Shown in pieces: positions 1-4,985 of a stretch of 13,554 nt of DNA. The notes beneath the pieces were generated by a model. That model worked only from the letters and a program-made list of their open reading frames with translations. It ran no database searches and had not been told where the DNA came from. The position numbers were made by a program, and so were the translations under genes. The stretch is from an uncultured Bacilli bacterium (lineage in GTDB: Bacteria > Bacillota_I > Bacilli_A > RF39 > UBA660), in contig CAKOXP010000024.1 of NCBI GenBank assembly GCA_934130175.1, positions 1-13,554 on the forward strand. The letters are read 5' to 3'. The first letter of the stretch is position 1, and every line of letters starts with the position of its first letter.

Positions 1-2
1 GT

Positions 3-150
3 GCTATTATTTATGAAAATGGACCGTTGATAAAAATAACACCAATTATAGTATATAAATAAATGCAGTAATCTTTGAGAGGGCTAACATTGTGGTGGCG
101 AAGGTGCTGAAGTAGTTTACGCCTTACGTAATGATCCCACATTTGCTAAT
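3..150 (+). pseudogene. Decayed catalytic-domain remnant of an N-acetylmuramoyl-L-alanine amidase
   Basis: Positions 3-59 read AIIYENGPLIKITPIIVYK and then hit TAA at 60-62. This resembles the start of an Amidase_3 domain just after the GHGG zinc motif. From about 65 the sequence looks like a scrambled version of the VISLHANAGGGEGAE zinc/active-site stretch: GCAGTAATC, TTTG, GCTAAC and GGTGGCGAAGGTGCTGAA are spread over more than one frame. The frame of the downstream ORF is closed by TAA at 85-87, but from 94 it reads GGEGAEVVYALRNDPTFAN. In intact relatives roughly 70 residues separate these two blocks; here about 23 codons do. An internal deletion plus frameshifts is therefore likely. The 5' end lies outside the window. 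An assembly or sequencing error is the alternative. Confidence 0.7.
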
Positions 151-864
151 ATGATTTTGAATAATATTGGTGATGCTGGTCAAATTAAAAGAAAAGTATA
201 TCAAAGAAGATTACCAGAAAATCCTAACAAGGATTACTATTATATAATAAGGGAAACTTCTCCAAGAGAGTCTGTTTTAATTGAATATGGTTTTATTGAT
301 AATCAAAGAGATCTTAAAAAACTTCAATCAGATTTAGACAAATATGCTGAGGGTGTTGTAAAAGCAATTGCTGACTATACAAATACACCATATACAGCTC
401 CAGGTACTTCTACAGTTACTGGTGACTATTATACAGTTGTAAGGGGAGATTCTTTATGGTCTATTGCAAATAAATTTGGTATATCGGTTAATGAGCTAAA
501 ACAACTTAATAATCTAAGTAGTAATTTGATTACGATAGGTCAAAAGTTAAGAATACCATCTCAAGATGATGTTGCTTCTGACACCTATGTAGTTGTAAAG
601 GGAGATTCCTTATGGTCTATTGCTAGAAAACTTGGTGTTTCAGTTAATGATTTGGTTAATTATAATAATTTGTCATCACTAACTCTTCAAATTGGACAAC
701 AATTAAAAATACCACCTACAAACCAAATTGTCTACACTGTACAAAAGGGTGATACTTTATGGTCTATTGCACAAAAAAACAATACTACTGTAGATAAAAT
801 TGTTAGTGATAATAATCTATTATCAACATATTTAACCATTGGACAACAGTTAATAATAAAATAA
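151..864 (+). CDS. C-terminal part of a LysM-containing N-acetylmuramoyl-L-alanine amidase (5'-broken)
   Basis: This is the open 3' part (237 codons) of a cell-wall amidase, an enzyme that cuts the bond between MurNAc and L-Ala in peptidoglycan. Residues 1-80 are the C-terminal half of the Amidase_3 fold, with QIKRKVYQRRLPENP and the conserved VLIEYGFIDN, whose Glu (45) is the usual catalytic residue. Three LysM peptidoglycan-binding domains follow at about 94-136, 146-188 and 195-237, each with a GD[ST]LWSIA motif, separated by short Ser/Thr/Pro linkers. The domain's zinc-binding N-terminal half is not in frame. No ribosome binding site precedes the ATG at 151, which lies inside the conserved domain, and no alternative start exists between the TAA at 85 and 151. 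The gene is most likely a pseudogene; a truncated wall-binding protein is less likely. Confidence 0.8.
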   Translation: MILNNIGDAGQIKRKVYQRRLPENPNKDYYYIIRETSPRESVLIEYGFIDNQRDLKKLQSDLDKYAEGVVKAIADYTNTPYTAPGTSTVTGDYYTVVRGDSLWSIANKFGISVNELKQLNNLSSNLITIGQKLRIPSQDDVASDTYVVVKGDSLWSIARKLGVSVNDLVNYNNLSSLTLQIGQQLKIPPTNQIVYTVQKGDTLWSIAQKNNTTVDKIVSDNNLLSTYLTIGQQLIIK

Positions 865-883
865 AAAGTGTTATAAATTTACT

Positions 884-935
884 AGTGAGAAAAATTTCTA
901 TTTTAAAAAGAAATGTTTGATTTCTCGCTTTTTTA
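884..935 (+). terminator. Intrinsic terminator of the amidase gene
   Basis: AGTGAGAAA (884-892) pairs with TTTCTCGCT (921-929, one G-U pair) across an A/T-rich loop. It is followed by a run of T to 934. It lies 20 bases after the amidase stop and isolates the amidase from the HNH operon. Confidence 0.7.
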
Positions 936-1030
936 ATGCAAATTTATATAATTAAAAGAAAAATAACTAACCATTAAAGAAAAAGCTATAGGATGATTTT
1001 TGGTTAATCACTTAAAATTGCACTTATTAG

Positions 1031-1062
1031 AGATCTTACATTTAGATCTAAAATTAAGATCT
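1031..1062. promoter_or_regulatory. Candidate operator: three AGATCT sites at 13-bp spacing
   Basis: AGATCT occurs at 1031-1036, 1044-1049 and 1057-1062, exactly 13 bp apart. The middle copy is the core of the perfect 12-bp palindrome TTTAGATCTAAA (1041-1052). The outer copies are followed by TTACATTT and TTTACATTT, giving a near-direct repeat 26 bp apart. The last copy abuts and shares one base with the -35 box of the HNH/DGQHR promoter, so a bound protein could block RNA polymerase. Which protein binds is unknown; autoregulation by the DGQHR protein is a guess based on DndB acting as a repressor in phosphorothioation systems. Confidence 0.45.
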
Positions 1063-1090
1063 TTACATTTTGCTATTTTTATGTTATCAT
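1062..1090 (+). promoter_or_regulatory. Sigma-A-type promoter for the HNH/DGQHR operon
   Basis: The -35 TTTACA (1062-1067) and -10 TATCAT (1085-1090) are separated by 17 bp. Transcription would begin near 1097, just before the GGAGGGG ribosome binding site (1101-1106) of the HNH gene. This spacing supports the start codon at 1114 rather than the upstream in-frame TTG. Confidence 0.65.
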
Positions 1091-1113
1091 ATATCCACAG
1101 GGAGGGGAATAGT

Positions 1114-1590
1114 ATGCAACAAGAAATGATGGATAAAACATTAATGGATGCACGATTATTAGGGATTTTTAAATCAATTTGTGACAAAAACTCATCAAGC
1201 AGTAATCGAAAAAGATTGCAGAATATTTTAGCATTAACTAACAATAAACAAGAAACGATTAAATTGATTGTTGATAGAGAATATGGCATCAGTATAGATA
1301 ACTATAGTGCAAATAAGCTAATAGAATTATTAGATGCTTTCTTTAGTAAATCTAGTTTTAGAAAAAAAGTAGAACAAGGCATGAAAAAGAAACTATTAAT
1401 AGATCAAAATAATAGATGTGCTATTTGTAATTGTGATATTAGTAATGAATATCATCTTGATCATATTATTCCTTTTAAGTACGTAGGTGATTGTTTGGAG
1501 AATAATTGGCAATTACTATGTACTCATTGTAATGAAAAAAAGGGTGCTAGTATTGACTATGAAATTAAGTATTTATTAAATTTAGTATAG
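1114..1590 (+). CDS. HNH endonuclease, small stand-alone
   Basis: The 158-residue product has a C-terminal HNH nuclease domain. It shows the zinc-holding pairs C102-x2-C105 and C136-x2-C139, the catalytic DHIIP (His117) preceded by YHL, N131, and the closing C-N-x2-K. Such domains cut DNA with a single metal ion held in the beta-beta-alpha-metal fold. The first 90 residues are helical, charged and unrecognised; they may be a DNA- or partner-binding part. The start was set at ATG 1114, which has GGAGGGG 8 bases upstream. The reading frame is open back to a TTG at 1000, but that stretch carries the promoter. The stop overlaps the ribosome binding site of the DGQHR gene 9 bases on, so the two genes are tightly coupled. 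It could be part of a defence or restriction module or a mobile-element nuclease; the role is inferred. Confidence 0.85.
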   Translation: MQQEMMDKTLMDARLLGIFKSICDKNSSSSNRKRLQNILALTNNKQETIKLIVDREYGISIDNYSANKLIELLDAFFSKSSFRKKVEQGMKKKLLIDQNNRCAICNCDISNEYHLDHIIPFKYVGDCLENNWQLLCTHCNEKKGASIDYEIKYLLNLV

Positions 1591-1599
1591 GAGAATATT

Positions 1600-2694
1600 A
1601 TGAAAAAAATATATTTGATTGAAGTAAAACAGTATAATACAAAAAGTTACGTTGGATCAGCATCGGCAAGAGAATTGGTTAGATTAGCAACAAAAGAAGA
1701 ATTGAAACAACCTCAAGAAGCACAAAGACCAATTGATCCAAAAAGATTGGATGATATTTCAAATTATGTAATGAATGAAGGGACTATTGCAACATCTATT
1801 GTAATAGGAACAAGAGACAATTATAAATTATCGGTTCATAAAGTTGATGGCTTTGATAACCTATTTTATACAGAGTTTCCTGAAACAGAAGAGGAGTATG
1901 CTGCATACCAAAATTCATTTGATATTATGGATGGACAACATAGACTATTTTCTTTTTTAGATGATATAATAAAAATTAATGATACAGTCAATTATCAAAT
2001 TGTTTTCAATATGTATATTACACCATCATTAAGAGAAAGAAGATTGATTTTTAAAAATACTAATGAAGAACAAAAACAAGTTGCTTCTAATTTATTACTA
2101 TGGTTTAGGAAACAATTGGATATGCTAACAGAAAAGGAAAAAATTTATCATCCTGTTGTTGAATTACTTAACACTGAAACTTGTTCACCGTTAAAGGATA
2201 GAATAATAATGGGAGCTGAAACAATAACAGGGGGATATAAAGCAGAACAAATAATTAATATTTTGTCAAAATCTGATGTTAGCAATATTCCTGGCTATGA
2301 ATTAACACCGGAAAAAGAAATGAAACTTTTAAGTGAATACTTAAGTGGATGGGAAATAGCAGTAGGCAGTAAATTACGTGATAGAGATAAAAATGTGGCA
2401 CCTTTCTCAAAAATTGCAGGATTTCGCTTTATGATAATCATGTTACCTGCATTTTATGATAGAGCAATGACAGAAAGGCAGATTTTTGATAAGAACTTTG
2501 TAGCTGTTACAATAAAAAAACTTTTTGCAAAATACGGATATATTCCTTCTGATGTTTTTAATGTTAATAGTGAATATATTAAGAGTTTGGGGATAAATCC
2601 ATTTGGTGGAGAAACTCCTACTACTGTTTTGGCAAAGGATTGGGCAAATAAACTAAAATCTTCTTCTTCTAATACATTTGATCCGTTAGCATAA
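1600..2694 (+). CDS. DGQHR-domain protein (DndB-like, ParB/Srx-type fold)
   Basis: The 364-residue protein carries the signature DIMDGQHRLFSF, with D111-G112-Q113-H114-R115. Ahead of it lies RPIDPKRLDDISNYV (about 43-57). After it comes FKNTNEEQKQVASNL (about 151-165), the N-x-x-Q-K helix typical of this family. DGQHR proteins include DndB, the repressor of DNA phosphorothioation gene clusters, and proteins of deazaguanine DNA-modification loci. Many are orphans of unknown function. The C-terminal half (about 180-340) is helical and unrecognised, and the tail is Ser-rich. It is translated from ATG 1600 with AGGAG overlapping the stop of the HNH gene, so the two are made together. No dndA, C, D or E homologue is present in the window. 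Family assignment is firm; regulator, DNA-modification or anti-phage roles are inference. Confidence 0.85.
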   Translation: MKKIYLIEVKQYNTKSYVGSASARELVRLATKEELKQPQEAQRPIDPKRLDDISNYVMNEGTIATSIVIGTRDNYKLSVHKVDGFDNLFYTEFPETEEEYAAYQNSFDIMDGQHRLFSFLDDIIKINDTVNYQIVFNMYITPSLRERRLIFKNTNEEQKQVASNLLLWFRKQLDMLTEKEKIYHPVVELLNTETCSPLKDRIIMGAETITGGYKAEQIINILSKSDVSNIPGYELTPEKEMKLLSEYLSGWEIAVGSKLRDRDKNVAPFSKIAGFRFMIIMLPAFYDRAMTERQIFDKNFVAVTIKKLFAKYGYIPSDVFNVNSEYIKSLGINPFGGETPTTVLAKDWANKLKSSSSNTFDPLA

Positions 2695-2751
2695 TAGGAT
2701 TGTTAAATTACTAAAATTATTTCTTAAAGAAGTATTATTGGCTTTTTTGTA

Positions 2752-2785
2752 TTAAAAAACCACACCATAAAGTGTGGTTTTTTAA
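2752..2785. terminator. Bidirectional terminator between the DGQHR and thioredoxin-like genes
   Basis: TTAAAAAACCACAC (2752-2765) and GTGTGGTTTTTTAA (2772-2785) form a perfect 14-bp stem around a CATAAA loop. There is an oligo-T run on each strand. It ends the HNH/DGQHR operon on the plus strand and the convergent thioredoxin-like gene on the minus strand. Confidence 0.9.
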
Positions 2786-2809
2786 TGAATTCGAATTTTA
2801 CTTTACTTT

Positions 2810-3457
2810 CTATGATGCATTTTTTCTAGTATAAACAATTCCAGTAGTAATTCCTGCAACTGCTAAAACAATTATTAATAATGCAACTACATCACTGCTT
2901 GATGAAGAAGTAGAATCTTTTACGTTTAGATTTTTAACAACGTCGTCTCTGTCACTTACTTTTTTATCATATTGACTTTTTATTTCAGACTTGATTTTAT
3001 CATCATATGAATTAGCATATCCAGTCCATGATTTTTTTCCTATAACTATATATGGAACACCACTTACATCGTCACCAAGCTTATTACCAACCTTTTCCAT
3101 AAGTGCAGCATTATCATTATTACTCCATACTTCGTAAGCTTTTAAATTAAAATATTGTCCATATTCTTTAGCAATATTAGCAAAGAAAACAGTTGCTTCA
3201 AAACAATGACTACAAGTGCTACCTCTGAAGAAATAAACATTTACTTTATCTTTACTTTCTTCATAATTAGATAAATCGGCCTCTTCTAATTGTTTAACAT
3301 AGTCTTCATATCCATCAGCACTTTTAAATAATTCAATTTCTTCTTTTACAGTTTCTTTTAAATCAGTAGTTTCTGTTTTAGCACTAACCATATTAGGTGT
3401 TACAAATAAAGTAAGTCCAAAAATACTAACTACTAAAAATACCAATTTATTTTTCAT
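2810..3457 (-). CDS. Secreted thioredoxin-like protein with C-terminal membrane anchor
   Basis: The 215-residue protein has a signal peptide (basic start, hydrophobic 5-20, probable cut after VSA at about 26). A thioredoxin fold follows with the active-site motif C82-S-H-C85 and the cis-Pro loop GVPY (133-136). A Ser-rich linker (182-188) leads to one transmembrane helix (about 189-209) ending in RKN. The catalytic domain is therefore expected outside the cell, held to the membrane, acting as a thiol-disulfide oxidoreductase. Whether it oxidises or reduces cannot be told: no CcdA- or DsbB-like partner is adjacent. ATG 3457 has GGAGGT (3464-3469 on the plus strand) in front. The gene lies 73 bases downstream of the MscS gene on the same strand with no clear terminator between them, so some co-transcription is possible. 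Confidence 0.8.
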   Translation of the reverse strand: MKNKLVFLVVSIFGLTLFVTPNMVSAKTETTDLKETVKEEIELFKSADGYEDYVKQLEEADLSNYEESKDKVNVYFFRGSTCSHCFEATVFFANIAKEYGQYFNLKAYEVWSNNDNAALMEKVGNKLGDDVSGVPYIVIGKKSWTGYANSYDDKIKSEIKSQYDKKVSDRDDVVKNLNVKDSTSSSSSDVVALLIIVLAVAGITTGIVYTRKNAS

Positions 3458-3530
3458 ACTCTTACCTCCATGTTAAGAATATCATAAATATTGGTATTTT
3501 ACTATAAAAACACGAAAATTTCACAATTAA

Positions 3531-4310
3531 TTATTTAATTTTAACACCTTTTTCATCAAAAAGTAATTTTGCTTCCCTTAAGATGATAGCTTCTGTTTTA
3601 TATTGTTTTAAAGGTTTAACATTAACTGTTAATTTTAATACTAGGTCTGAATCTTTGTATTCTTCAACACCTTTATATTGAATATCTCCAATTGCATCAG
3701 GTATTTTTCCTTTTAGTCTTTTAATTAATTCTTCCATAATTTTTTCTAAATTTAATAAGTTTTCATCACTACTAAATTTAAATAAAATAACAGTTTTAGA
3801 ATTACTTTGAGAATAATTTACAACAGTACTAATATTTCTATTAGCAAATATTCTAACATCACCATTATAAGATTTTACCTTTGTACTTTTTAAACCAACA
3901 CCAATGACTTCACCTTTGAAATCGTCAATTTCCACATAATCTCCAACATTGTACTGAGAATCTAAGATAATAAAAATACCACTAATAAAATCTTTTAATA
4001 AGTCTTGTAAAGCAAGTCCAACAACAATACCAAATATACCTAAACCAGCTAAAAATGCTGAAACATTAATATTAAATATTCCTAAAATTATAATAATATC
4101 TATTAAAAAAATTATATATTTAAGAACACTAATTGTTATATATAGTAATGTTAGTCTTTTCTTCTGATTCCTATTAGCGCCTCTTTTTTTCTTGTTTATA
4201 AATGATAAGGTACTTTCTTTAATAATAAAGAATAATATTATACTAATAATGACTATTATTATTGATCCTATTACTTTTGTAGAAAGTTGGATATCTTTTA
4301 TATTATTCAT
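3531..4310 (-). CDS. MscS-family mechanosensitive ion channel
   Basis: The 259-residue protein belongs to the small-conductance mechanosensitive channel family, which opens under membrane tension to release solutes after osmotic downshock. Transmembrane helices are seen at about 14-34, 56-80 and 82-117. The last is the pore-lining TM3 with the Gly/Ala-rich run FLAGLGIFGIVVGLALQD, followed by FISGIFIILDSQYNVGDYVEI, the family hallmark at the start of the beta domain. The region 120-170 is the MscS beta barrel and 170-259 the alpha/beta cytoplasmic vestibule. Size fits the short MscS/YkuT group. ATG 4310 is preceded by GGGAGG. It is transcribed away from the hsp20 gene. Confidence 0.9.
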   Translation of the reverse strand: MNNIKDIQLSTKVIGSIIIVIISIILFFIIKESTLSFINKKKRGANRNQKKRLTLLYITISVLKYIIFLIDIIIILGIFNINVSAFLAGLGIFGIVVGLALQDLLKDFISGIFIILDSQYNVGDYVEIDDFKGEVIGVGLKSTKVKSYNGDVRIFANRNISTVVNYSQSNSKTVILFKFSSDENLLNLEKIMEELIKRLKGKIPDAIGDIQYKGVEEYKDSDLVLKLTVNVKPLKQYKTEAIILREAKLLFDEKGVKIK

Positions 4311-4428
4311 GATTTTCCTCCCTTTTATATCTTATATACATAGAATATCATATTTTTTTAAATAATGAATACTTTTGCATATTTTTTGTAAATAAAGTTT
4401 ACACTAGATAGTAGGTGCATTATTATTT

Positions 4429-4467
4429 TTAGCAATCACACTTGACAAGTGCTAAAAAGAGTGCTAA
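4429..4467 (+). promoter_or_regulatory. CIRCE operator (HrcA-type) with an extra half-site
   Basis: TTAGCAATC (4429-4437), nine bases, then AAGTGCTAA (4447-4455) matches the CIRCE element TTAGCACTC-N9-GAGTGCTAA with one change in each arm. A perfect third arm, GAGTGCTAA, follows at 4459-4467, 12 bp after the second. HrcA binds CIRCE and represses heat-shock genes until heat inactivates it. Both right-hand arms lie within the promoter, so binding would directly block polymerase. Confidence 0.85.
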
Positions 4468-4470
4468 TAT
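4442..4470 (+). promoter_or_regulatory. Consensus sigma-A promoter of the hsp20 gene, embedded in CIRCE
   Basis: TTGACA (4442-4447), a 17-bp spacer and TAATAT (4465-4470) form a near-perfect vegetative promoter. The -35 box starts in the CIRCE spacer and reaches its right arm, and the -10 box overlaps the extra half-site. Transcription would start near 4477. The in-frame TTG at 4442 is therefore a -35 box, not a start codon. Confidence 0.85.
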
Positions 4471-4495
4471 TGTCTATAGAAAGGAAGTGATAATA

Positions 4496-4894
4496 GTGCT
4501 ACCTAGTAGAGTATTTTTTGATAATTTCTTTGATGACTTTGAATCTCCAAAAAAATTAGATAAAATGATGAAATGTGATATTTATGAAGAAGATAATAAT
4601 TATGTTATCGAAATGGATGTCCCAGGTTTTAAAAAGGAAGATATCAATATGGAACTTGATGATGGATACTTAAAAATATCTGCAGAAAAGAAATCTGATA
4701 ATGAAGAAAAAGATGGTAAAAAATACGTTCGTCGTGAAAGACATTGTTATTCAAAATGTGAAAGACAATTTTATGTTGGCAATATCAAAGATGAAGATAT
4801 TAAAGCTAAATTTAAAGATGGTATCCTAAAAATTTCAGTTCCTAAAGAAGAAGAAAAGAAAGAAACCAAAAAAGTTATAATGATAGAAGACTAG
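4496..4894 (+). CDS. Hsp20 / alpha-crystallin small heat-shock protein
   Basis: The product is an ATP-independent holdase chaperone that binds unfolding proteins during heat stress. The start was placed at GTG 4496, giving 132 residues, because AAGGAAG (4481-4487) lies at ribosome-binding distance and the promoter occupies 4442-4470. The alpha-crystallin domain spans about 25-117, with IEMDVPGFKKEDI (38-50), LKISAEK (59-65) and the G-x-L-x-I-x-[VI] type block GILKISVPK (109-117). The N-terminal arm is short and rich in Phe and Asp. A short acidic/basic tail ends in VIMIED. C84 and C88 replace the usual Ser/Gly residues in the loop before the dimerisation strand, which is uncommon. Expression is expected to be HrcA/CIRCE-controlled. 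Confidence 0.92.
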   Translation: MLPSRVFFDNFFDDFESPKKLDKMMKCDIYEEDNNYVIEMDVPGFKKEDINMELDDGYLKISAEKKSDNEEKDGKKYVRRERHCYSKCERQFYVGNIKDEDIKAKFKDGILKISVPKEEEKKETKKVIMIED

Positions 4895-4910
4895 AAATAG
4901 TCTTTTTTTT
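4888..4910 (+). terminator. Terminator overlapping the hsp20 stop codon
   Basis: AGACTA (4888-4893), a GAAA tetraloop, TAGTCT (4898-4903) and an eight-T run (4903-4910) make a compact intrinsic terminator. The last codons and TAG stop of hsp20 form its left arm, so the gene is expected to be monocistronic. Confidence 0.8.
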
Positions 4911-4985
4911 ATCCACTTTTGTCGAAGAAATGAAAGTTATTCATAAATAAAAATAAAATTCATAGTTTTTCCTAGGAGGAAAATT

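Noticed and set aside
1031..1070. Short repeats as a CRISPR array
   Set aside because: Repeats are 6 bp with 7-bp spacing and no cas genes; an operator fits better.
1000..1113. In-frame TTG at 1000 that would lengthen the HNH protein by 38 residues
   Set aside because: The stretch contains the AGATCT array and the -35/-10 boxes, lacks a ribosome binding site at 1000, and ATG 1114 has a strong GGAGGGG.
1600..2694. Naming the DGQHR gene dndB and calling a phosphorothioation system
   Set aside because: No dndA, C, D or E genes are present, and the DGQHR family is wider than DndB.
4442..4495. In-frame TTG at 4442 as the start of hsp20
   Set aside because: TTGACA is the -35 box and the region is the CIRCE operator; GTG 4496 has a proper ribosome binding site.
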